Origin: Candidatus Aminicenantota bacterium
GTDB taxonomy: Bacteria > Acidobacteriota > Aminicenantia > Aminicenantales > UBA4085
Length of the DNA stretch: 5,797 bases
Reading direction: 5' to 3'
Assembly (NCBI GenBank): GCA_003154255.1
Contig: PMCY01000041.1
Location: 45,699 to 51,495, forward strand
Shown here: positions 1-5,688 of the stretch, piece by piece
Numbering within the stretch: the first letter of the stretch is position 1
Layout: each line of letters begins with the position of its first letter
Program-made: the position numbers and the translations under genes
Notes under the pieces: generated by a model
Databases searched by the model: none
What the model was told of the DNA's origin: nothing
What the model saw: only the letters and a program-made list of their open reading frames with translations

Positions 1-753
1 GGGCTCATCTGGCTGCCCCTGAACGTCAACGATCCGGTCACCGGGCAGCCGATCACCGTGTACGGCTTGCGGGCCGACCGGCCCGCACCCGACCTGCGGG
101 GGACGAACCCGGCCGAGGCCGAGCGCAAATACTGGGCCTTCGTCCTGACGTTCGACAAGCGGCTGGCCGACAAATGGCAGCTGCGCGGCTCGGTCACCTA
201 CAGCTCGTTCCAGGGCAATGTCGGGGCCGGGACGTTCGGCACCCTCGGCCGGACGGCGATGTTCAACGATCCCAACAGCCTGACCAACGCCTACGGGCCG
301 CTTTCTTTCGACCGGCCCCTGCAGATCCAGCTGATGGCCGGCTGGTCCCTTCCCCTCGGCTTCGTCCTGAGCGCCCATTATCAATACCTATCGGGCGCGC
401 CTTATTCCCGGACGCTGCGCGTTTATTTTCCGGCCGATTACATGGGTTTCGGAACGCGTTCTCCCTACTACGATGTCGTGGCCGAAAACGGCGTCGGCAG
501 GTACCCGGCCATGAGCAACCTGGACCTGCGTTTGGAAGCGACCATCCCCGTCGGCCGGCGAAACAAGATCGGCCTTTGCCTGGACGTCTTCAACGCGTTG
601 GGCGACAATGCCATTTACTACAATCTGGATCCGGCGGGCACCCTGCGGGCCGATCTGCCGGCGATGACATACACGACCGGTCCGACCTACAATCAGATCA
701 ACTCGGTCTACGGCGTCCGGACCATCCGGCTCGGGGTCAAGTACATTTTTTAA
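1..753 (+). CDS. TonB-dependent receptor, Oar-like, C-terminal beta-barrel part (5'-truncated)
   Basis: The reading frame is open from base 1 and ends at TAA 751-753, giving 250 visible residues. The real start lies upstream of the window, so the GTG at 58 is an internal codon. The visible part looks like the end of an outer-membrane beta-barrel. It has alternating polar/aromatic strands and the motif FDRP (about 307-318) before a strand containing GWSLPLGF. LSGAPYSRTLRV follows (about 388-423), then NLDLRLE (about 517-537), LDVFNALGDN (about 580-609), and a last strand ending RLGVKYIF with a terminal Phe, the usual outer-membrane barrel C-terminal signature. This pattern matches the large TonB-dependent receptors with N-terminal carboxypeptidase-regulatory-like domains that are abundant in Acidobacteria-type genomes. 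Those proteins sit in the outer membrane and are presumed to import or bind large ligands. The substrate cannot be inferred, and the plug domain and TonB box are outside the window. No clear terminator follows. Confidence 0.85.
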   Translation, partial: GLIWLPLNVNDPVTGQPITVYGLRADRPAPDLRGTNPAEAERKYWAFVLTFDKRLADKWQLRGSVTYSSFQGNVGAGTFGTLGRTAMFNDPNSLTNAYGPLSFDRPLQIQLMAGWSLPLGFVLSAHYQYLSGAPYSRTLRVYFPADYMGFGTRSPYYDVVAENGVGRYPAMSNLDLRLEATIPVGRRNKIGLCLDVFNALGDNAIYYNLDPAGTLRADLPAMTYTTGPTYNQINSVYGVRTIRLGVKYIF

Positions 754-765
754 CCCGCCGACCTT

Positions 766-1749
766 TTATTTGAAGTCGAGCGTCTTCTTCTGCGTTTCCT
801 TGCCCGTGGTGTTGACCACGGTCACCACAACCTGATCCTTGCCCTGGCCGAGCAGGGCGATCTTGGCTTCGTCTTCCAGGATCAGCGGGACTTCCATGAT
901 GAAATTCCGGCCGGCTTTGGAGGGCAGCTCGTCTTCGCCTAGATCGACGCCGAAGGACATCTTGCCCTGTCCGACCACGCTTTTCTTGGCCTCCCGGATT
1001 TCCCAGGAGACCTCGAAGGCCGTCTTCATCCGATGCCCGACAGACTTGAACCAGATCTTCTCGTAGGGCATCTGCAGCCGCAGGGTCGCGGCGACCCGTT
1101 TCGGCCCCCGCTCGGTAACGGCCAGCTCGGTCTCATAATCGAACGGACGGCCGCTTTCCCGAAGCGCGACTGGCGGCTGGGCCTGGTCCAGGGCCCGGCT
1201 GAGCGCGCCGGCATAAGTCAGGTTGAGTTCGCGCAGAGGGGTCAGGTCGTAAGTGGCCAGCCGGAACGTCCCGCTGCAGGTCTGATCGATAAAGACGACC
1301 GGGAAATCCCCGTAATACCAAAGCTCGGAGCAGCGGCCCAAAGTGGAGTTGCCCATCGGTGAGGTGCTCCGGTTGGTGGGAGGCCCGAAGAGGACATGAA
1401 TCCGGCCGCGATCGGTCAGCCAGCCGGGGATCCCCTCGCCCAGAAAGAGCTGGTTGGCCCGTTGGATGCGGGCGAGATATTCGGTCTTGAATTCGTTTTC
1501 CTCGGTCGACGGGTCGGGATCGCGCCGCTTCCAGAAGGATTCCATGAAAGCGGGCTTGTCCGCATCGGGCGTCTCGAGGAAGACCTTGCGCTCTTCGGAA
1601 GTGATGATATAGCGGACCTGGCTGAGGAACTCGGCGAAGGGCGGGCCGAGCTTCTGCTCCAATTTATAGAGGGTGCAGGCGGCGGACCCCAGGACGGCCG
1701 CCAGAACGAGCAAGGCCGGAAGAAAACGCGCGCCGGAATTATTTTTCAT
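766..1749 (-). CDS. GWxTD domain-containing putative lipoprotein
   Basis: This is a 327-residue protein read from ATG 1749 to TAA 766. An in-frame extension up to 1965 is possible, but it is rejected because it overlaps the regulator gene and encodes an Arg/Pro-rich stretch before the obvious signal peptide. From ATG 1749 the N-terminus is a basic segment, then a hydrophobic core (residues about 9-22) ending SAAC with Cys25. That is a plausible but non-canonical lipobox, since Ser stands where Leu is usual. The family-defining GWLTD is at residues 109-113, followed by GRIHVLFGPP. It is preceded by FWKRRDPDP (72-80), also typical of GWxTD proteins. The C-terminal half is beta-rich. GWxTD proteins are common in Acidobacteria, Aminicenantes and Bacteroidetes, and their function is unknown. 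The protein is probably anchored in the envelope facing the periplasm. The gene follows the regulator after 53 nt, but see the hairpin and promoter entries. Its stop lies 12 bp from the converging receptor stop. Confidence 0.85.
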   Translation of the reverse strand: MKNNSGARFLPALLVLAAVLGSAACTLYKLEQKLGPPFAEFLSQVRYIITSEERKVFLETPDADKPAFMESFWKRRDPDPSTEENEFKTEYLARIQRANQLFLGEGIPGWLTDRGRIHVLFGPPTNRSTSPMGNSTLGRCSELWYYGDFPVVFIDQTCSGTFRLATYDLTPLRELNLTYAGALSRALDQAQPPVALRESGRPFDYETELAVTERGPKRVAATLRLQMPYEKIWFKSVGHRMKTAFEVSWEIREAKKSVVGQGKMSFGVDLGEDELPSKAGRNFIMEVPLILEDEAKIALLGQGKDQVVVTVVNTTGKETQKKTLDFK

Positions 1750-1784
1750 GCTATAAAAATAAGCGCAGCGGGCTGGAAAAGCAA
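1750..1784 (-). promoter_or_regulatory. Possible sigma70-type promoter directly before the GWxTD gene (leaderless transcript?)
   Basis: On the minus strand, TTGCTT (1779-1784) is followed by a 17-nt spacer and TATTTT (1756-1761). The expected transcription start would fall at or within a base or two of the ATG at 1749. No Shine-Dalgarno is visible between 1750 and 1775. The elements match consensus only partly (TTG of the -35; TAT..T of the -10), so this is a candidate only. The AT-rich tract stands out in GC-rich surroundings. Confidence 0.35.
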
Positions 1785-1785
1785 G

Positions 1786-1813
1786 CGGCCGGCCGGGGCA
1801 GATCAGCCGGCCG
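1786..1813 (-). terminator. GC-rich hairpin across the GntR stop codon; possible weak terminator or attenuator
   Basis: CGGCCGGC (1786-1793) and GCCGGCCG (1806-1813) form an 8-bp perfect stem with a 12-nt loop that contains the regulator's TGA stop (1803-1805). An alternative 8-bp register, 1789-1796 with 1807-1814, is equally possible. On the minus strand the stem is followed by CTTGCTTTTCC, which is T-containing but not a clean U-tract. It could attenuate read-through from the regulator into the GWxTD gene or stabilise the upstream mRNA end. Because GGCC runs are self-complementary, some of this pairing could arise by chance. Confidence 0.35.
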
Positions 1814-2486
1814 GGTGGGCCAGGGCATAGTAGCGGACGATGAATTTTTCCTGGACGGCGAATGACCAGTGGACGTCGCGGATCTGCTCGACGGCCTCGC
1901 GCACATTTCCCCGGCGGAGGCAATCGATGAGGGCGGAGTGCTCCCCGATGGAGGCCTGTTCCCATTCCCTGACGAACCCCTGCTGCCGGGGAAAATCATA
2001 CAGCCGCTTCTTCAGGGTGTTGACTGTCTTCTTGAGGTACACGTTTCCCGACAAGCTGAGGAAGATGTTGTGGAAGGCCAGATTCTTTTCATAGTAGAGG
2101 TCAAAATCGTTGAGGTCAATGGCCTGCTTCATTTCGGCATTAAGCGCCTCCATGAGGGTCAACTCGGCGGCGCCAAGGCGGCCCCGGGCTGCAATCAGGG
2201 CCGTGGCCTCCAAAGCGCCCAGGATCTCATAAAAATCCTTTATGTTCTGGAGCGTCAGCGGATTGACGATAATCTTGCGACGGGGCAGGATGGAGACGAA
2301 GCCCTCGGTTTCCAGGAGCAGGAGGGCGTCGCGCAGGGGGGTCTTGCTGACGCCCAGCCGGCTCGAGGTTTCCTCCATGTCGATGACCGAGCCGGGGCGC
2401 AGGACGCCCGTCCGCATCTGCTCGCGGAGATATTCGTAGACCTGCTCCTTCAACGATTTGACGTTGAGAAGGGGACGCTTGTCCAT
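1803..2486 (-). CDS. FadR-subfamily GntR transcriptional regulator (FCD domain)
   Basis: This is a 227-residue cytoplasmic DNA-binding regulator, the normal length for the FadR/FCD group. An N-terminal winged helix-turn-helix spans residues about 11-72. It contains RTGVLRPGSVI and the recognition segment LGVSKTPLRDALLLLETEGFV (44-64, from LGV to GFV). The helical FCD ligand-binding domain covers about 80-215. The usual FCD metal-site positions read Asn135 (normally Asp), His139 in AFH, His183 in GEH and His206 in DVH, so three histidines are kept and the acidic ligand is replaced by Asn. FCD regulators usually sense small carboxylates, acyl-CoA or sugar acids; the ligand here is unknown. ATG 2486 is supported by AAGGAGGG at 2496-2503, 9 nt upstream. 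The gene diverges from the ABC operon and lies upstream of the GWxTD gene, so autoregulation and control of the ABC operon are reasonable inferences. Confidence 0.93.
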   Translation of the reverse strand: MDKRPLLNVKSLKEQVYEYLREQMRTGVLRPGSVIDMEETSSRLGVSKTPLRDALLLLETEGFVSILPRRKIIVNPLTLQNIKDFYEILGALEATALIAARGRLGAAELTLMEALNAEMKQAIDLNDFDLYYEKNLAFHNIFLSLSGNVYLKKTVNTLKKRLYDFPRQQGFVREWEQASIGEHSALIDCLRRGNVREAVEQIRDVHWSFAVQEKFIVRYYALAHPAG

Positions 2487-2525
2487 TGCTGAAGACCCTC
2501 CTTAAATCGTAAAAACCGGCGGGAA

Positions 2526-2534
2526 TGAGTCTCA
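2526..2534. promoter_or_regulatory. Small palindrome at the predicted start site of the GntR gene (possible operator)
   Basis: TGAG-T-CTCA (2526-2534) is a perfect 4+4 inverted repeat with a one-base centre. It lies between the -10 box and the predicted +1 of the regulator promoter, where a repressor would block initiation. It does not match the GT-N3-AC core common for FadR-type operators, so assignment to this regulator is speculative. Confidence 0.25.
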
Positions 2535-2563
2535 AGAATAGGAAATCAGATCAGCGAAGTCAA
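2535..2563 (-). promoter_or_regulatory. Strong sigma70-type promoter of the GntR regulator
   Basis: On the minus strand, TTGACT (2558-2563), a 17-nt spacer and TATTCT (2535-2540) make a near-consensus promoter. The predicted start is near 2528, giving a leader of about 42 nt that contains the Shine-Dalgarno AAGGAGGG (2496-2503). Confidence 0.7.
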
Positions 2564-2593
2564 GATGAGTTCGGCATGGGAGATTAAAAGGTC

Positions 2594-2675
2594 GGCGGGT
2601 CCTTGCCAGGCGAAGGACTGCAAAGCCCGCCCTGGCTGCCGCGTAGGACTGGCAAGGCCTGCCCTGCCTGCTCGG
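2594..2675. repeat. Imperfect tandem repeat (about 31-nt unit, 2 copies) with nested inverted repeats
   Basis: Two copies start with AGGACTG, at 2614 and 2645. Over the first 27 bases they match at 23 positions with one inserted G, and both carry a CAAxGCCxGCCCTG core. The same stretch has inverted pairs: CCTTGCCAG (2601-2609) with CTGGCAAGG (2649-2657), GCCAGG (2605-2610) with CCTGGC (2631-2636), GTCCTT (2599-2604) with AAGGAC (2613-2618), and GGCGGG (2594-2599) with CCCGCC (2626-2631). Several of these are mutually exclusive, so alternative folds are possible. The translated frames here look random, so this is treated as non-coding. It may be a dispersed intergenic repeat. Confidence 0.6.
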
Positions 2676-2705
2676 GCGCCCCGCTCTATTCCTATTGGTA
2701 TCACC

Positions 2706-2775
2706 TCCCCGGCCCTCCTGCACAGGAGGGGATCTGTCCGCGGTCTCATAGCGGAGGCGCGGGGTAGGCCGGGGA
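2706..2775. other. Candidate three-way-junction RNA or palindromic intergenic element
   Basis: An outer inverted repeat TCCCCGGCC (2706-2714) / GGCCGGGGA (2767-2775) encloses two hairpins. The first is CCCTCCT (2713-2719), loop GCAC, AGGAGGG (2724-2730), a perfect 7-bp stem. The second is TCCGC (2737-2741) with GCGGA (2751-2755) and a 9-nt loop. If the outer stem is read as 7 bp (2706-2712 with 2769-2775), all three helices can coexist as a three-way junction. The strand of any transcript is not determined. The arrangement is symmetric enough to be either a structured RNA or a palindromic repeat, and no known riboswitch family is recognised. Confidence 0.4.
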
Positions 2776-2840
2776 AAACGAGCGTGTTTTAAGCGGCCTG
2801 CCACGAGCCCGATCGACCGCTATTCTGATCAATCGGTCTG

Positions 2841-2849
2841 TGGTATAAA
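2841..2849 (+). promoter_or_regulatory. Extended -10 promoter of the ABC operon
   Basis: TGGTATAAA (2841-2849) is an extended -10 element (TG-N-TATAAA), which can work without a good -35. No convincing -35 is present at 2820-2828. The expected start is near 2855-2857, which leaves a very short leader containing the Shine-Dalgarno AAGGAG (2858-2863). The inverted repeat GACCG (2815-2819) / CGGTC (2834-2838) lies just upstream and could be an operator. Confidence 0.45.
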
Positions 2850-2869
2850 AGCGAGACAAGGAGCTTTCG

Positions 2870-3595
2870 ATGATCGATATCCGCAACGTGTCCAAAAGCT
2901 ACAACAAAGGCCAGATCAAGGCCGTCGACGATTTGACCCTGACTGTTCGACCCGGCGAGATCTTCGGTTTTCTCGGCCCCAACGGAGCCGGCAAGACCAC
3001 TACGATCAAGCTCATCGTCGGCCTGCTCAAGCCCGACGCCGGGACCATCGCCGTGGCCGGCTGGGACACCCAAAGCGAGCCCCTGCGGGCCAAGGCGGTG
3101 ACCACGTACGTTCCCGACACTCCCGCCATCTACGAGCGGCTGACCGGCCTCGAATACCTCAATTTCATCGGCGACGTCTACGGAGTGCCCAAAAAGGCCC
3201 GCCTGGAGCGCATCGAGAAATGGCTGGATATTTTCGAGCTGGCCTCCGCCGTCTCCTCGCCCATCCAGAGCTATTCCCACGGCATGAAGCAGAAGATCGT
3301 CCTCATCGCCGCCCTCCTGCCCGGCCCCAAGGTCATGGTCCTGGACGAGCCGATGGTCGGCCTGGACGCCCGGGCCGCCCATCACATGAAAGAGATGATG
3401 CGCGAACACTGCGACGCGGGCGGGACGCTCTTCTTCTCCACCCATATCATGGAAGTGGCCGAGAAGCTCTGTGACCGTATCGGCATCATCCACAAAGGCC
3501 GCCTCATCGCCTGCGGAACGATGGAGGAGCTGCAGACCCGCAACCGCGAGGAACAGTCGCTGGAGAGCATCTTCCTGGAGCTGACGGACAAATGA
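2870..3595 (+). CDS. ABC transporter ATP-binding protein (ABC-2 type)
   Basis: This 241-residue ATPase subunit powers the membrane permease encoded next, hydrolysing ATP at the cytoplasmic face. Walker A is GPNGAGKT (36-43). The Q-loop region reads TYVPDTPAIYERLTG (79-93), with Asp83 where many ABC ATPases have Gln. The signature is YSHGMKQK (135-142), a variant of LSGGQ common in ABC-2 type ATPases. Walker B is VMVLDEP (155-161), the D-loop GLDA (164-167) and the H-loop His192 in STHIME. All catalytic elements are present, so the enzyme should be active. The length is normal for a single nucleotide-binding domain. ATG 2870 has AAGGAG 6 nt upstream (2858-2863). The last four bases ATGA overlap the permease start, indicating translational coupling. 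The substrate cannot be inferred, and no specific gene symbol is justified. Confidence 0.95.
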   Translation: MIDIRNVSKSYNKGQIKAVDDLTLTVRPGEIFGFLGPNGAGKTTTIKLIVGLLKPDAGTIAVAGWDTQSEPLRAKAVTTYVPDTPAIYERLTGLEYLNFIGDVYGVPKKARLERIEKWLDIFELASAVSSPIQSYSHGMKQKIVLIAALLPGPKVMVLDEPMVGLDARAAHHMKEMMREHCDAGGTLFFSTHIMEVAEKLCDRIGIIHKGRLIACGTMEELQTRNREEQSLESIFLELTDK

Positions 3596-5277
3596 AAAAG
3601 TTCCTCCTCCTCGTCCGTACCGGGCTTCGGGTCAACTTCAGCCTCTCCCTGCTCAAGCCGAAATACCTCTTCCGCAACAAGAAGGACCTCTGGATGGTTC
3701 CCCTGATCGGGCTCGGCCTGGTCGGCCTCATCCCCGTGATGTTCTTTTATGTCCGCCTGGTCGTCCGGATGTACGGCTGGCTTTCCCCCCTGGGCCAGCA
3801 GGCGGCCCTGCTGACGTTCGCCCTCCTCATGGGCCAGTTCCTGGTCCTCGTTTTCGGTTTCTATTATGTCATCTCGGCCTTCTATTTCTCCCGCGACCTG
3901 GAGATCCTGGTGCCGCTTCCCTTGGCCCCCTCGCAGGTCCTGATGTCCAAGTTCACGGTCATCCTGGTCAACGAGTACCTGACCGTTTCGCCGATCGTGC
4001 TGCCCGTCCTGGTGACCTACGGAGTACTCTCCCGGGGCGGCGGAGTGTACTGGACGCGGGCGCTTTTAACGTACCTCCTCCTCCCGGTGATCCCCCTGGC
4101 CGTCGTGTCCATCCTCGTCGTCGGATTGATGCGGCTGGTCAATTTCGGCCGCAAGAAGGACGCCCTCATCCTGGCCGGGAGCCTTTTCCTGATGACCCTG
4201 GCCATCGGCGGCCAGTTCATGCTCAACCGCTCCGTCGGAGCGGTCCCCGACCGGGCCGCCGCGATCCGCTTTCTGAGCGCGCCGGACGGCCTCGTCCAGC
4301 AGATCGGGTCCAAATTCCCGCCCAGCATCTGGGCTTCCAAGGCCCTGGCCTGGGGGCCGTCGGGGTCCGGGCCGCTCAACGCCCTTTTTTCCATCGGCGC
4401 TTCCCTGCTGTTGTTCGCCGGGTTGTTCCTGGCCGCGCGCCGCTTTTTCTATCGCGGGCTCATCGGACTGGGCGAACAGACGGCCCGCCGCCGGACGCTC
4501 TCGCGCGACCGTTTGGAGCGCGGGGTCGGCTCCGGATCCCGGCCGGTCCGGGCCATCTTCCAGCGCGAACTCCGGATCATGAACCGCACGCCCATTTTTC
4601 TTCTCAACGGCGTGCTTTCGGTCATCCTGATCCCCATCCTCTTCGTCGTCATGTGGAACACCGGCAAGCGGGCCTCTGACGCCGCGGCCCTGATGGCCCT
4701 GGTCCGCTCGGCCGACGCCACGATCGCGGTCATCGCCGCGGCCCTGTTCATGACCATCAGCGGCAGCCTCAACGGGACGTCTTCCTCGACCTTTTCCCGG
4801 GAGGGCGGGCAGTTCTGGATGTCCAAGGTCATCCCCGTCTCCCCCGCCGACCAGGTCCGGGGCAAGTTCCTTCATTCCTATGCCATCGCCATGCTGGGGA
4901 TCGCCGCTTCAGCCCTGGTCGTCCTGTTTGTCTTCCACCTGAACGCCGCGGTCGTCCTGGCTTCCGTAGCCCTGTCCATGGCCGCTTCCTTCGTTCTGAC
5001 GGCGGTGGGCATGATTATCGATCTAGCCCGGCCGCTTCTGAACTGGACGAATCCCCAGAAGGCCATCAAGCAGAACTTCAACGTCCTGCTGGCCATCTTC
5101 GCCGACTTCGGCGTGCTTTTTCTGCTCTATCTGGCCGTGCGGTTGCTCGGAAAGCTGGGTTGGACCGGGTGGCGGACGCCGGCGGCCCTCTTCGTCCTGC
5201 TGGCGGCCCTGTCCGCCGCCGTCTTCAAGGCCCTGAAAGCCTTCGCCGCTCGGCGCTACCGGGACATCGAAGTCTGA
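3592..5277 (+). CDS. ABC transporter permease, large two-half ABC-2-like membrane protein
   Basis: This 561-residue integral inner-membrane protein has about 12 hydrophobic segments. They lie near residues 34-56, 72-98, 121-145, 157-181, 190-208 and 262-283 in the first half, and 332-354, 377-395, 430-452, 455-477, 494-516 and 524-545 in the second. Soluble, Arg-rich stretches around 285-325 link the halves. A motif recurs in both halves: FSRDLEIL...PLAPSQVLMSKF (99-121) and FSREGGQF...PVSPADQVRGKF (401-426). This suggests an ancient duplication or fusion of two six-helix ABC-2 units. The length and layout resemble the roughly 550-residue permeases annotated as putative ABC permease subunits (Pfam ABC_tran_2, recalled from memory). 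The start overlaps the ATPase stop (ATGA, 3592-3595), with GGAG at 3577-3580 as a likely Shine-Dalgarno. It pairs with the upstream ATPase; the direction of transport and the substrate are unknown. Confidence 0.88.
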   Translation: MKKFLLLVRTGLRVNFSLSLLKPKYLFRNKKDLWMVPLIGLGLVGLIPVMFFYVRLVVRMYGWLSPLGQQAALLTFALLMGQFLVLVFGFYYVISAFYFSRDLEILVPLPLAPSQVLMSKFTVILVNEYLTVSPIVLPVLVTYGVLSRGGGVYWTRALLTYLLLPVIPLAVVSILVVGLMRLVNFGRKKDALILAGSLFLMTLAIGGQFMLNRSVGAVPDRAAAIRFLSAPDGLVQQIGSKFPPSIWASKALAWGPSGSGPLNALFSIGASLLLFAGLFLAARRFFYRGLIGLGEQTARRRTLSRDRLERGVGSGSRPVRAIFQRELRIMNRTPIFLLNGVLSVILIPILFVVMWNTGKRASDAAALMALVRSADATIAVIAAALFMTISGSLNGTSSSTFSREGGQFWMSKVIPVSPADQVRGKFLHSYAIAMLGIAASALVVLFVFHLNAAVVLASVALSMAASFVLTAVGMIIDLARPLLNWTNPQKAIKQNFNVLLAIFADFGVLFLLYLAVRLLGKLGWTGWRTPAALFVLLAALSAAVFKALKAFAARRYRDIEV

Positions 5278-5280
5278 ATA

Positions 5281-5286
5281 AAGGAA
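5281..5286 (+). promoter_or_regulatory. Shine-Dalgarno that decides the DUF302 start
   Basis: AAGGAA abuts the first in-frame ATG (5287), which is too close for initiation, but AAGGA (5281-5285) lies 7 nt before the second ATG at 5293. The second ATG is therefore the better start. Confidence 0.6.
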
Positions 5287-5292
5287 ATGCCC

Positions 5293-5679
5293 ATGGAATC
5301 GCTCGACTACACTGTAGAGACGAAAAAGAGCTTCGACGAGGCCGTCGAGGCGGTGCTGGCCAAGAGCAAGGAAAAGAGCTTCGGCGTCCTGCACGTCCAC
5401 GACGTCCAGGCCACGCTGGCCGGCAAGGGCTTCCCGCGAGGGCCGCTCAAAATCATCGAGATCTGCCACCCGAAGCACGCCCATGACGTCCTGGAAAAAG
5501 ACGTCAAGATCTCGCTCATGCTTCCCTGCCCCATCAGCGTCTATGTCGAGAATGGGACAACCTACATCAGCGCCCTGCGACCCAGGCTTATGGGCGGATT
5601 CTATCCTCACGCCCATATCGAAACGACGGCCGACGCCGTCGACCGGGCCATCCTGGCCATCGTCGACGAAGCCAAGTAG
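5293..5679 (+). CDS. DUF302 domain-containing protein
   Basis: This is a 128-residue protein from ATG 5293, or 130 residues if ATG 5287 is used. The whole chain is one DUF302 domain. It has an N-terminal strand and helix (YTVETKKSFDEAVEAV), then the family core FGVLHVHDVQATLAGKGF (30-47), LKIIEICHPKHAHDVL (52-67), ISLMLPCPISVYVENG and ISALRP. Cys58, His62, His64 and Cys79 are prominent conserved-looking residues that could bind a metal or ligand. There is no signal peptide or membrane segment, so it should be cytoplasmic. DUF302 has a known small alpha/beta fold, but its biochemical role is not established. The gene follows the permease stop by 15 nt and precedes the URO-D-like start by 9 nt, so it is almost certainly co-transcribed with both. 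Confidence 0.9.
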   Translation: MESLDYTVETKKSFDEAVEAVLAKSKEKSFGVLHVHDVQATLAGKGFPRGPLKIIEICHPKHAHDVLEKDVKISLMLPCPISVYVENGTTYISALRPRLMGGFYPHAHIETTADAVDRAILAIVDEAK

Positions 5680-5688
5680 TCCGCCGCC

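Noticed and set aside
58..60. GTG at 58 as the start of the receptor gene
   Set aside because: The frame is open to base 1 and the protein is clearly the C-terminal part of a much larger receptor; no ribosome-binding site precedes it.
79..83. CRISPR array or IS-element ends anywhere in the window
   Set aside because: No regularly spaced repeats, transposase fragments or terminal inverted repeats with target duplications were seen; the only direct repeat is the two-copy unit at 2614-2672.
1750..1965. N-terminal extension of the GWxTD protein up to ATG 1965
   Set aside because: It overlaps the GntR coding region, encodes a low-complexity Arg/Pro/Gly-rich stretch, and would bury the signal peptide that begins at ATG 1749.
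2706..2775. tRNA gene
   Set aside because: A 7-bp closing stem and roughly 70-nt length are suggestive, but neither strand has a TTCRA T-loop, a D-arm GG motif or a proper anticodon arm.
2532..2804. Small ORFs on both strands in the intergenic region (2532-2804, 2546-2749 minus; 2565-2792 plus)
   Set aside because: They have no Shine-Dalgarno, random Arg/Pro/Ala-rich composition and no recognisable domain. They run through the inverted repeats and over the regulator promoter.
2789..3493. Long minus-strand ORF opposite the ABC ATPase
   Set aside because: The plus strand encodes an intact ATPase with all motifs; the antisense frame is the usual open shadow of a high-GC gene.
4066..4875. Long minus-strand ORF opposite the permease
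   Set aside because: Its product is a charged, Gly/Asp-rich sequence typical of the antisense of a hydrophobic high-GC gene, while the plus strand encodes a convincing membrane protein.
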